Shown here piece by piece: positions 1-6,833 of a stretch of 9,381 nucleotides of DNA. The stretch covers positions 1-9,381 of the forward strand of contig CACYHM010000024.1 of NCBI GenBank assembly GCA_902774195.1, written 5' to 3'. The number at the start of each line of letters is the position of its first letter. Position 1 is the stretch's first letter. Source of the DNA: an uncultured Eubacteriales bacterium (GTDB taxonomy: Bacteria > Bacillota_A > Clostridia > Peptostreptococcales > Anaerovoracaceae). Position numbers and translations under genes: made by a program. Under the pieces are notes generated by a model, which saw nothing but the letters and a program-made list of their open reading frames with translations, made no database searches and was not told the origin of the DNA.

Positions 1-914
1 CCTTCTGTGAAATCACCGCGGTTGAATATCTGTCTGAGCTCGAGCATGTCGTCCTCATCTACCGAGTACATGTCCCTGGCCGCCTCTTCGCCGTGCTCTC
101 TCACCAGCCTGTCGAACAGATCGATGTATTTGCGGTAGGTCCTTGTGACTATGGCGACATATTCAGGGCTTTTCATTCTTCCCTCGATCTTGAACGAAGA
201 TGCTCCGCTCATCGCAAGGTCCGGTATGCGTTCTATGAGACAGAGGTCCTTAGGACTCAGTGCATAGTACGTATTGCCTTTTTCATCAGTATACGCATGC
301 CTGCACGGCTGGGCGCAGGTGCCGCGGTTTCCGGTCCTGCCGCTGCCGCCTCCCGTCACCCTGCTCATCTGGCATTGTCCCGAATAGCACATGCACAGCG
401 CTCCGTGTACGAATACTTCAACATCCATCGGTTTATCCAGAGATCTGCAGTGTCCTGCAAGTTCAGTGATCTCTGCGAGGCTTAATTCTCTTGCAGGCAC
501 CACTCTGCTGAAACCGAGCTTCGAGACGGTATCCGCAGCCTCCGTATTGTACAGTGTGCCCTGCGTGGACAGGTGAAGAGGCAGATCCGGAAGGTACTTC
601 CTGAGAAGTCTCGCAAGCCCGAAGTCCTGGATTATCACTCCGTCCACGCCCGTGCCGTAAATGTAATTGCAGTACTCGAAGGCCCTGGCAAGCTCGCCGT
701 CATTTACCAGAGTATTGATGGTCATATATACCTTCACCCCATGCGCATGCGCATAATTGATGGCATCAGGCAGCTCTTCATCACTGAAATTATCCGCAAA
801 TATCCTTGCGTTGAAAGCCATGCCTCCCATGTACACCGCATCAGCGCCATTATTGACTGCCGCTATCAGATGCGGCTTGCCTCCTACCGGAGCGAGTAAT
901 TCGGGTTTATTCAT
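1..914 (-). CDS. Peptidase U32 family protein, N-terminal part (runs off left edge)
   Basis: The reading frame starts at ATG 914 and is still open at base 1, giving 304 full residues. The start has a GGAGG ribosome site (928..924) nine bases upstream. The N-terminus (PELLAPVGG, then GADAVYMGG near residues 23-31) is the TIM-barrel opening of this family. The U32 signature EVFVHGALCMCYSGQC lies at residues 166-181. Cys174 and Cys181 have the spacing of the cysteines that hold a 4Fe-4S cluster in U32 relatives, and Cys200, Cys204 or Cys225 could supply the rest. Despite the family name, studied bacterial members (RlhA, TrhP/YrrN-YrrO, UbiU/UbiV) act in RNA or quinone hydroxylation. A similar role, most likely RNA modification, is inferred. 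The N-terminus looks most like the long clostridial type carrying a DUF3656 region, so several hundred residues may lie outside. The family call is firm, the substrate unknown. Confidence 0.93.
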   Translation of the reverse strand, partial: MNKPELLAPVGGKPHLIAAVNNGADAVYMGGMAFNARIFADNFSDEELPDAINYAHAHGVKVYMTINTLVNDGELARAFEYCNYIYGTGVDGVIIQDFGLARLLRKYLPDLPLHLSTQGTLYNTEAADTVSKLGFSRVVPARELSLAEITELAGHCRSLDKPMDVEVFVHGALCMCYSGQCQMSRVTGGGSGRTGNRGTCAQPCRHAYTDEKGNTYYALSPKDLCLIERIPDLAMSGASSFKIEGRMKSPEYVAIVTRTYRKYIDLFDRLVREHGEEAARDMYSVDEDDMLELRQIFNRGDFTE

Positions 915-923
915 CTGTCCTGT

Positions 924-943
924 CCTCCGCTATGATTGTAACA
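924..943 (-). promoter_or_regulatory. Candidate extended -10 promoter and RBS for the U32 gene
   Basis: Read on the minus strand, TGT-TACAAT (943..935) is an extended -10 element. GGAGG (928..924) lies close behind it, nine bases before ATG 914, so the leader would be only about 15-20 bases. No good -35 sits 17 bases upstream. An alternative is TTGACA (1006..1001) with 17 bases to the weaker TACATA (983..978), which would give a longer leader. Neither has experimental support. Confidence 0.4.
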
Positions 944-987
944 TAAATCCTTCTGCCCGGTCCTTTTGTTATCTTTTTATGTATTTA

Positions 988-1020
988 TTGTGAACCACAT
1001 TGTCAACTGGGTTGATAACA
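988..1020. promoter_or_regulatory. Candidate biotin operator / repeat cluster in the birA promoter
   Basis: TTGTGAACC (988-996) and GGTTGATAA (1010-1018) form an imperfect inverted repeat, matching at 7 of 9 positions, with a 13-base spacer. Known BirA operators have TTGTnAACC half-sites in inverted orientation with spacers of roughly 14-16 bases, so the half-sites fit well and the spacing is slightly short. The same bases can be read as three 12-base direct repeats beginning at 988, 1000 and 1012, and as a tighter palindrome GTCAAC-TGG-GTTGAT (1002-1016). The right part overlaps the putative birA -35. Autoregulation by the BirA repressor domain is an inference. Confidence 0.35.
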
Positions 1021-1040
1021 CCGGTCTCAAGAGGTAAACT
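1012..1040 (+). promoter_or_regulatory. Putative birA promoter
   Basis: TTGATA (1012-1017), a 17-base spacer and TAAACT (1035-1040) make a fair sigma-A type promoter. Transcription would start near 1047 and leave a leader of about 50 bases. The ribosome site AGAAGG (1085-1090) is five bases before the ATG. The -35 lies inside the inverted-repeat cluster, so a repressor bound there would block polymerase. Confidence 0.45.
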
Positions 1041-1095
1041 CAAGTCAAGATAGGAACTGCGTTTTTTCGCGGTCTGAAAGAGAAAGAAGGAAATC

Positions 1096-2079
1096 ATGAG
1101 TACTAAGGATACTGTCCTGGAACTGTTCGAAAAGAACAGGGGGTTTTTTGTATCAGGCGAAAGGATCGCCTCCGATCTCGGGATATCCAGAACAGCTGTA
1201 TGGAAGGCTGTCAAGAAGCTGCGAAGCGAAGGATACGAAATAGAAGCGGTAACCAACAGAGGATATTGTCTTGCGAAGAATTCGGATATCCTTTCCGTTC
1301 AGGGCATACGCAATCATCTGGATGAAGATGCCCGGCAGCTTCGTCCTGAAGTCTTCGTAACGGTGGATTCCACCAATAACGTATGCATGAAAAAGGCCGC
1401 AAACGGCGAAGATGAAGGCTATACAGCGATCGCCGGCGCCCAGACGATGGGCCGCGGACGCAGAGGCAGAGGCTTTTTCTCCCCTGCCGATACCGGCATT
1501 TATATGAGCATCATCCTGAAGCCTGCCGCCTATCCGGGCACTCAGGTCCTGAGACTCACCACCATGGCGGCTGTTGCCGTATGTGAAGCAATAGAGAAGC
1601 TGTCCGGAAAGAACGCAGGCATCAAATGGGTCAATGATGTGTTCATCAACGATAAAAAAGTCTGCGGCATCCTGAGCGAAGCTTCTTACGGACTCGAAGA
1701 CGGCAAGCTCCAGTGCGTTATAGTCGGTATAGGAATCAACGCGTACAGGCCTAAGGGAGGCTTTCCAAAAGATCTTTCAGACAAGGCTGGCAGCGTATTC
1801 GACCATCCGTCAGCCGGCAACAGGAACCAGCTGGCTGCCGAAGTGCTCAACCGCTTCATGGCATACTACAACAGTCCTTCTACAGATGATCACTTCGAGT
1901 CATACAGGCAGCGGTCGATCGTGCTTGGCAAAGATATCGAGATCTCCAAGAATGACATCGTCAGAAAAGCACATGCGACCGGCCTCGATGAAGACTGCGG
2001 TCTGATCGTAAGATATGAGGACGGAAGCGAAGAAGTGCTGAAATCCGGAGAAGTCAGCATAGTCGGCATAGAAAAGTAA
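1096..2079 (+). CDS. birA: Bifunctional biotin-[acetyl-CoA-carboxylase] ligase / biotin repressor BirA
   Basis: This 327-residue cytoplasmic enzyme makes biotinyl-AMP from biotin and ATP and transfers biotin to a lysine of carboxylase carrier proteins. Residues 20-46 form a winged-helix DNA-binding region (GERIASDLGISRTAVWKAVK), which marks a class II BirA that can also repress. The catalytic domain shows DSTN (91-94), the biotinyl-AMP loop GRGRRGR (119-125), KWVND (177-181, usual KWPND) and GIGIN (211-215). The last 50 or so residues form the usual C-terminal SH3-like domain. Length is typical of the class (about 320). The start is fixed by AGAAGG five bases upstream and by alignment of the helix-turn-helix. 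It is the only plus-strand gene and ends in a shared terminator. Targets are probably biotin transport or synthesis genes elsewhere, and possibly itself. Confidence 0.96.
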   Translation: MSTKDTVLELFEKNRGFFVSGERIASDLGISRTAVWKAVKKLRSEGYEIEAVTNRGYCLAKNSDILSVQGIRNHLDEDARQLRPEVFVTVDSTNNVCMKKAANGEDEGYTAIAGAQTMGRGRRGRGFFSPADTGIYMSIILKPAAYPGTQVLRLTTMAAVAVCEAIEKLSGKNAGIKWVNDVFINDKKVCGILSEASYGLEDGKLQCVIVGIGINAYRPKGGFPKDLSDKAGSVFDHPSAGNRNQLAAEVLNRFMAYYNSPSTDDHFESYRQRSIVLGKDIEISKNDIVRKAHATGLDEDCGLIVRYEDGSEEVLKSGEVSIVGIEK

Positions 2080-2097
2080 CACTGAAAAATGCATATC

Positions 2098-2123
2098 AAA
2101 GAGGCTGCCGCGGCAGCCTCTTT
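2098..2123. terminator. Bidirectional intrinsic terminator between birA and the clpB operon
   Basis: Two 13-base arms, AAAGAGGCTGCCG and CGGCAGCCTCTTT, form a perfect 26-base palindrome with a GC-rich core and T-runs on both strands (TTTT 2121-2124 on plus, TTT on minus). It lies 19 bases after the birA stop and about 40 bases after the DUF4230 stop, so it can end both converging transcripts. Confidence 0.88.
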
Positions 2124-2163
2124 TGACTTGTTCTTATTATGGCGTCCTGTGCGTCTGCTAATG

Positions 2164-2727
2164 TCAGATGCGCTCGACTACGACCTTTCTTGAGCCTATG
2201 CCGTCAGACAGTATGCCCCTGAAAATGACTTCAGCCCTTTTATCGGCCTCTTCGATCAGGCCCTTTTCGGACGCGTTCCTTTCAGCATCCTTCTCAGCCT
2301 CCACGAGAGCCTGTTTTGTGGCTTCCTTTCTGTCTGTCTTGAACAGAGAGAATTTGTTGTCGTAAAATTCCAGCGAATCCGGGTCTATGCTTATGCCCAG
2401 TATCTCAGCCTTCGGGACCTTTACGATGACCTCTTCATCGGTGACGTCTATGTCCACCTTTTCAAGGTCGAAACCAGCGCTGATCACGGCATCGTACTTC
2501 ATCGAAAAGCTGTTCTTGTCGATCAGCGGGACGCTGCCTTCCTCGAAGCGCACTATGCCCGAGTAGAAAGACTTCGCGGTCGTAAGCTCGGAAGCCTCCT
2601 CTATCCTTTCCCTGAGACGCTCCGCGTCTACATGAGGCTGCTTCTTTTGCTGCATGTAATACCATCCGCCCCCGGCGGCGATCACTATCAGCAGCAGAAC
2701 TATTATCATAGCCATTACTTTTTTCAT
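2164..2727 (-). CDS. DUF4230 domain protein, single N-terminal membrane anchor
   Basis: This 187-residue protein begins MKKVMAMIIV and has one hydrophobic helix at about residues 4-24 with no lipobox or clear cleavage site, so it is probably membrane-anchored with the rest outside. Residues 40-185 resemble DUF4230: an ELTTAKSFYSGIV segment (47-59), a beta-rich middle with SMKYDAVISAGFDLEKV (75-91) and VKVPKAEILGISID (102-115), then a charged helical stretch (130-170) and a short C-terminal strand. The family has no established function that I know of. The gene begins 25 bases after the clpB stop on the same strand with no terminator between, so it is very likely co-transcribed with clpB under the same heat-shock control. 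A role in envelope stress is a guess from context only. The ribosome site is modest (AAAGGCGGG) and partly lies in a small hairpin. Confidence 0.82.
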   Translation of the reverse strand: MKKVMAMIIVLLLIVIAAGGGWYYMQQKKQPHVDAERLRERIEEASELTTAKSFYSGIVRFEEGSVPLIDKNSFSMKYDAVISAGFDLEKVDIDVTDEEVIVKVPKAEILGISIDPDSLEFYDNKFSLFKTDRKEATKQALVEAEKDAERNASEKGLIEEADKRAEVIFRGILSDGIGSRKVVVERI

Positions 2728-2738
2728 GCGGGTCCCGC
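2728..2738 (-). promoter_or_regulatory. Short hairpin at the DUF4230 start codon
   Basis: GCGGG-A-CCCGC is a perfect five-base inverted repeat directly before ATG 2727, and it covers part of the likely ribosome site AAAGGCGGG. It could hold down translation at low temperature or couple it to clpB translation. It is short enough to be chance. Confidence 0.25.
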
Positions 2739-2752
2739 CTTTCTTTGGACGA

Positions 2753-5356
2753 TCATGCCCTGTTTTCCGATCTGTACGTCAGTTTCTCACCGTCAGTATC
2801 GCATATCAGAGTCTGTCCGTCCAGTATATTTCCTCTGATGATGCCCTCTGCGACTTCCGTCTCGACATGCTTCTGCAGATATCTCTTGATAGGTCTGGCG
2901 CCGTAGTGCGGGTCGTACGCCTCGTCGGCTATGAATTCCATCGCGGCATCCGTGATCTCAAGATCGATGTCCCTGTCTTTGAGCCTCTCGCGAATGTCTC
3001 TGACCTGGAGCTCTATTATGCCCTTGACCTGATCCTTCGTGAGAGCGCTGAACAGTATTATGTCGTCTACACGGTTCAGGAATTCCGGTCTGAAGCTCTG
3101 ACGGAGCTGAGCTATGACCCTCTCCTTGACTTCTTCATCTATGGTGCCGTCTTCCTTCATGTTGTCGATCAGCTCCATGCTGCCGATATTCGATGTCATG
3201 ATGACTATGGTGTTCTTGAAGTCCACCGTCCTGCCCTGGTTGTCGGTCAGACGGCCGTCATCGAGCAGCTGCAGCAGTATGTTGAACACGTCCGGATGGG
3301 CCTTTTCGATCTCGTCGAACAGTATGACGCTGTACGGCTTTCTTCTTACAGCCTCTGTCAGCTGGCCGCCCTCGTCATATCCGACGTACCCCGGAGGCGC
3401 TCCTACCAGTCTCGAGACTGAGTGCTTCTCCATGTATTCGGACATGTCTATCCTTATCATGTTGCGTTCGGTGTCGAACAGCGATTCCGACAGAGCCTTC
3501 GCGAGTTCGGTCTTTCCGACTCCCGTAGGTCCGAGGAATATGAACGATCCTATCGGTCTGTTCTCGTCCTTGAGCCCCGCTCTTGCGCGAAGTATCGCCT
3601 CTGAGACGGCCTTTACGCCCTCTTCCTGGCCTATGACTCTCTCGTGGAGTATATCAGGCAGCCTGAGCAGTTTATCGCGTTCCGTCTCGACCAGCTTGCT
3701 TACAGGTATGCCGGTCCAGCTGGAAACTATCTCTGCTATCTCCTCTTCGGTGACGTTTTCCTGAAGCAGGCTGTTTTCATTCTTATTCTCATTCGCTGCT
3801 TTTTTCTCTTCCAGCTGTTTCTCCAGTTCAGGAAGGACTCCGAATTTGAGCTGCGAACCCTTCTCGTAGTCCGCGCTCCTCTCAGCTTCTTCGATCTCGC
3901 GCTTCACGTCCTCTATCTGCTTTTTGAGTTCGTTGAATTCAAGTATCTCGTTTTTTTCGTTCTCCCACTGAGCGGTCATGACATCGCTTTCGGCCTTGAG
4001 CTCGGCAAGTTCTTTTTCAAGCACCTCGAGTCTCGCCTTCGATCCCTTGTCTTCCTCTTTAGCGAGAGCTTCACGCTCCATCTGGAGCTGGGTGATCTTC
4101 CTTGCGATCTCGTCGAGTTCTGTCGGCTTGCTGTCCATCTCGGTACGTATGCGGGCCGCAGCCTCATCCATCAGGTCGATGGCCTTGTCAGGCAGATACC
4201 TGTCGCTTATATACTTGTCCGAGAGGACCGCACAGGCTATGACAGCGCCGTCGGAGATATTGACATGATGGTGCGTCTCGTACTTCTCCTTGATGCCTCT
4301 CAGGATGGATATGGTATCTTCAACGCTCGGCTGATCCACCATGACCTTCTGGAACCTTCTTTCGAGGGCTGCATCCTTTTCGAAGTATTTTCTGTATTCA
4401 TCGAGGGTCGTGGCGCCGATGCAGTGAAGCTCTCCTCTTGCAAGCATAGGCTTTAAGAGGTTGCCCGCATCCATCGATCCTTCGGTCTTGCCTGCGCCGA
4501 CGATGTTATGGATCTCGTCGATGAACAGGATGATGCGCCCGTCGGACTTTTCGATCTCGTTCAGCACCGCCTTGAGTCTTTCTTCGAATTCGCCTCTGTA
4601 CTTGGCGCCCGCGATAAGAGATCCCATGTCCAGGGCGAAGATTGTCTTGTCCTTGAGGCCCTCAGGCACGTCCTCCTTCATGATACGCATGGCAATGCCC
4701 TCGACGACAGCGGTCTTTCCAACACCCGGCTCGCCTATGAGTACCGGGTTGTTCTTCGTCCTTCTGGAAAGGATCTGTATTGTTCGGCGGATCTCAGCGT
4801 CTCTTCCGATCACCGGATCGATCTTGCCTGATCTCGCCATTTCGACAAGATCTCTGCCGTACTTGGCAAGAGCATCATAATTGCCTTCAGGATCCTGGCT
4901 TGTGATCCTCTGGTTGCCTCTCACCTTTATCAGAGCTTCGAGGAACTTTTCCTTTGTTATGCCGTATCTTATGAATACTCTTTCGCTCGGCGTACCTTTT
5001 TCTTCAAGCAGGGCGATATAGATCGACTCGACCCCTACATACTCGTCCCTGAACTGATTCTCCGATATCTTCTCGGCGTTCATGAGGAGCTTGGAGAATC
5101 TCGGTGTCAGCCCCGGCTGCGAATTGCTTCCGGATACCTTCGGCATCTTGTCCACTTCTGCCTGAACGTCGCGAATGGCCGCGATGATGTTCACGCCCAT
5201 CGACTGCAGCAGTTTCGGGATAAGTCCGTCCTCCTGCTTCAGCAGCGCAAGATGTATGTGCTCGCCGTCTATGTTTGGATTGCCCTCGGCGAGAGCGATG
5301 TTCTGGCTGTCCATGACAGCCTGCTGTGCATTGTTTGTATATTTTTCGATATTCAT
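2753..5356 (-). CDS. clpB: ClpB disaggregase (Hsp100 AAA+ chaperone)
   Basis: ClpB is a cytoplasmic hexameric ATPase that pulls polypeptides out of aggregates together with DnaK/DnaJ/GrpE. From ATG 5356 it is 867 residues, normal for the family. The Clp N-domain covers about 1-145 (MNIEKYT start). AAA-1 has Walker A GEPGVGKT (208-215), pore loop KYRG (252-255), Walker B ILFIDE (276-281) and an Arg pair (333-334). A coiled-coil M-domain covers about 400-525 and separates ClpB from ClpC and ClpE. AAA-2 has GPTGVGKT (609-616), pore loop GYVGY (656-660), Walker B VILFDE (677-682) and sensor-2 GAR (819-821). An in-frame ATG at 5416 would add 20 residues, but it overlaps the promoter -10 and lacks the family N-terminus. 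ATG 5356 has AGGGGGTG eight bases upstream. All key residues are present. Confidence 0.98.
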   Translation of the reverse strand: MNIEKYTNNAQQAVMDSQNIALAEGNPNIDGEHIHLALLKQEDGLIPKLLQSMGVNIIAAIRDVQAEVDKMPKVSGSNSQPGLTPRFSKLLMNAEKISENQFRDEYVGVESIYIALLEEKGTPSERVFIRYGITKEKFLEALIKVRGNQRITSQDPEGNYDALAKYGRDLVEMARSGKIDPVIGRDAEIRRTIQILSRRTKNNPVLIGEPGVGKTAVVEGIAMRIMKEDVPEGLKDKTIFALDMGSLIAGAKYRGEFEERLKAVLNEIEKSDGRIILFIDEIHNIVGAGKTEGSMDAGNLLKPMLARGELHCIGATTLDEYRKYFEKDAALERRFQKVMVDQPSVEDTISILRGIKEKYETHHHVNISDGAVIACAVLSDKYISDRYLPDKAIDLMDEAAARIRTEMDSKPTELDEIARKITQLQMEREALAKEEDKGSKARLEVLEKELAELKAESDVMTAQWENEKNEILEFNELKKQIEDVKREIEEAERSADYEKGSQLKFGVLPELEKQLEEKKAANENKNENSLLQENVTEEEIAEIVSSWTGIPVSKLVETERDKLLRLPDILHERVIGQEEGVKAVSEAILRARAGLKDENRPIGSFIFLGPTGVGKTELAKALSESLFDTERNMIRIDMSEYMEKHSVSRLVGAPPGYVGYDEGGQLTEAVRRKPYSVILFDEIEKAHPDVFNILLQLLDDGRLTDNQGRTVDFKNTIVIMTSNIGSMELIDNMKEDGTIDEEVKERVIAQLRQSFRPEFLNRVDDIILFSALTKDQVKGIIELQVRDIRERLKDRDIDLEITDAAMEFIADEAYDPHYGARPIKRYLQKHVETEVAEGIIRGNILDGQTLICDTDGEKLTYRSENRA

Positions 5357-5364
5357 GTGGTTTT

Positions 5365-5372
5365 CACCCCCT
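5365..5372 (-). promoter_or_regulatory. clpB ribosome binding site (decides the start)
   Basis: AGGGGGTG differs at one base from AGGAGGTG and lies eight bases before ATG 5356. The upstream in-frame ATG at 5416 has no comparable site, so translation starts at 5356. Confidence 0.85.
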
Positions 5373-5414
5373 TTATATGGACCATTTTTGGCCGCAAGTA
5401 TTTTTTCCAAATCC

Positions 5415-5443
5415 ATGATACCCCATTTTGCAACGCTTGTAAA
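5415..5443 (-). promoter_or_regulatory. clpB promoter, sigma-A type
   Basis: On the minus strand TTTACA (5443..5438), exactly 17 bases, then TATCAT (5420..5415), a strong match to the housekeeping consensus. The expected transcription start is near 5408, giving a leader of about 50 bases. The -10 overlaps the in-frame ATG at 5416..5414, so that ATG cannot be in the message. Confidence 0.75.
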
Positions 5444-5450
5444 GACTTTT

Positions 5451-5477
5451 TTAGCACTCTTTTAAAGAGAGTGCTAA
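5451..5477. promoter_or_regulatory. CIRCE operator (HrcA binding site)
   Basis: TTAGCACTC (5451-5459), nine bases, then GAGTGCTAA (5469-5477) is an exact match to the CIRCE consensus TTAGCACTC-N9-GAGTGCTAA. HrcA binds it and represses heat-shock genes at normal temperature. It lies seven bases upstream of the clpB -35, so clpB and the following DUF4230 gene should belong to the HrcA regulon. The usual groE or dnaK targets are not in the window. Confidence 0.96.
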
Positions 5478-5520
5478 CAATTTTTCCGTTCTGTCGCCTC
5501 AGGCTGTACGGCTTTTGCAC

Positions 5521-5546
5521 AAAAAACTCCGGCTGCACAGCCGGAG
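5521..5546 (-). terminator. Intrinsic terminator after ddl
   Basis: On the minus strand CTCCGGCTG-TG-CAGCCGGAG (5546..5527) is a perfect nine-base-pair stem followed by six Ts (5526..5521). It lies 40 bases after the ddl stop and upstream of the clpB CIRCE. It separates the hydrolase/MurF-like/Ddl operon from the heat-shock operon. Confidence 0.92.
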
Positions 5547-5586
5547 CCGGATCCATCATGCGGTACGCATTTTTCTCCGTTCTTCT

Positions 5587-6792
5587 TCAGTTCTTGCCGC
5601 CTTTGCCTCCGCCGAGATTGGCGTTTGCAAGTATGTTCGTGTCGAATGTGAACGTGAGAGCTTCCTCAGTCCTCATCCTTTTGAGAGCCAGCTGTATCAT
5701 CCGGTCTAGCAGCTCTTTGTACGGCACTCCGACAGGCTCCCAGAGGTAGAACGAGAGCGATCCCGGTATAGGGTTTATCTCGTTGAAATACAGTTTCCCT
5801 GTCGCTTCGTCTATCATGAAGTCTATCCTCGATACTCCGTTGCAGCCAAGAGCCCTGAAGGCCTTTACCGCCATCTTCCTTATCTCTTCTCTTTTCTCCG
5901 GAGAAAGGTCGGCAGGGATCTTTCTCGAAAGGTTGGCCATGCCTGCGCCCTTGGAGCCGCTTCCGCTTTTGGTCCCTCCCTTCTTGCCGCCGCTGTTCAC
6001 GTATTTGTCTTCATAACTCAGTATCTCGCCTGATGTGAGAGGCTCTTCGCACTCCGACGCCTCTGCCTCGTTCTCATCACCCAACACAGAGCAGTTGATC
6101 TCCCTCAGATCCGATATCGCGTGCTCGACAAGCACCCTCGTCGCGTACATGAACGCGTCATCGAGCGCCTGTACGAACTCTTCTCTGTTCTTCGCAACAC
6201 CTATCCCGACGCTCGAGCCCAGATTTACCGGCTTTACGATAAGCGGATATCCGACAACTTTCTCTGCATCATCGATCAGAGCGTCCATTTCAGCGTAGTC
6301 CGCAAGCGTATATACTACTGCGTCAAGCACAGGCACGCCCGCTTCCTTCAGCACGGCCTTTGTGATGTACTTGTCCATGCTGATGGCGGATGATGTGACA
6401 TCGGGTCCGACAAAAGGGACTCCGGCCGTCTTTAGATATCCCTGCAAGGCTCCGTCTTCGACGTTCGTGCCGTGTACTACCGGGAACGCGATGTCGATCT
6501 GTACCGGCTTGGATCCGAACACCTTCGGCGGATACGGAACAAGCTGTGCTCTACCTCCCTCGTTTACAAGGATGACCCTCTGCGATCTTTTGAGAAGCGC
6601 GGGTATATCCCTGTATGCCGATATATCGCCGATATCGCTGCCCGTATACATGTCGTTGTCCTTTGTCAGGTATACCGGTATGACCTCGTATTTGTCCGTA
6701 TCCATGGCCATTATGGCCTGGATGCCGGATATGACCGAAACTTCGTGCTCGACTGTCTTGCCGCCGAACATCATCGCGACTTTAGTTTTCAT
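5587..6792 (-). CDS. ddl: D-alanine--D-alanine ligase family protein with Gly/Ser/Lys-rich loop
   Basis: This 401-residue ATP-grasp enzyme most likely joins two D-alanines for the end of the peptidoglycan stem peptide. Motifs are the N-terminal FGGKTVEHEVSVISG (9-23), HGTNVEDGALQG (107-118), the ATP loop GSSVG (192-196), the DKY of the omega loop (262-264), RIDF (322-325) and FNEINPIPGS (336-345). Retained Lys-Tyr in the omega loop fits D-Ala-D-Ala rather than the Phe-type D-lactate enzymes. It is longer than E. coli DdlB (306) or DdlA (364). The extra length is an acidic stretch (239-250), a Gly/Ser/Lys-rich insertion (267-284) and a C-terminal tail ending GGGKGGKN. A start at ATG 6834 overlaps the MurF-like stop, but ATG 6792 has GAGAGGG seven bases upstream and starts exactly at the family's MKxKVA. 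It is third in the operon; preference for another D-residue is possible. Confidence 0.9.
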   Translation of the reverse strand: MKTKVAMMFGGKTVEHEVSVISGIQAIMAMDTDKYEVIPVYLTKDNDMYTGSDIGDISAYRDIPALLKRSQRVILVNEGGRAQLVPYPPKVFGSKPVQIDIAFPVVHGTNVEDGALQGYLKTAGVPFVGPDVTSSAISMDKYITKAVLKEAGVPVLDAVVYTLADYAEMDALIDDAEKVVGYPLIVKPVNLGSSVGIGVAKNREEFVQALDDAFMYATRVLVEHAISDLREINCSVLGDENEAEASECEEPLTSGEILSYEDKYVNSGGKKGGTKSGSGSKGAGMANLSRKIPADLSPEKREEIRKMAVKAFRALGCNGVSRIDFMIDEATGKLYFNEINPIPGSLSFYLWEPVGVPYKELLDRMIQLALKRMRTEEALTFTFDTNILANANLGGGKGGKN

Positions 6793-6799
6793 TCCTGTT

Positions 6800-6808
6800 C
6801 CCTCTCCC
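6800..6808 (-). promoter_or_regulatory. ddl ribosome binding site (decides the start)
   Basis: GGGAGAGGG (6808..6800) sits seven bases before ATG 6792. The alternative ATG at 6834 has only AT-rich sequence (CTGATAATTAC) before it and no Shine-Dalgarno match, although its TGATG overlap with the previous stop would allow restart. Confidence 0.7.
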
Positions 6809-6833
6809 GGCGGATCATCCAAGCTCCCGCCCA

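Noticed and set aside
93..993. Plus-strand frames opposite the U32 gene
   Set aside because: The minus-strand frame is continuous and carries the U32 signature, and the plus frames are shadows.
2726..4880. Several plus-strand open frames (60-270 codons) opposite clpB
   Set aside because: All are antisense to an intact, fully conserved clpB and encode no recognisable domain.
2753..5356. ClpC or ClpE instead of ClpB
   Set aside because: The long coiled-coil M-domain of about 125 residues, the MNIEKYT start and the absence of a zinc finger fit ClpB.
5357..5416. Twenty extra N-terminal codons for ClpB
   Set aside because: The upstream ATG overlaps the -10 and has no ribosome site, and ClpB proteins start at MNIEKYT.
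5587..6792. Vancomycin-resistance type (VanA-like D-Ala-D-Lac) ligase
   Set aside because: The omega-loop Lys-Tyr of D-Ala-D-Ala ligases is kept. No vanH, vanX, vanR or vanS neighbour is present.
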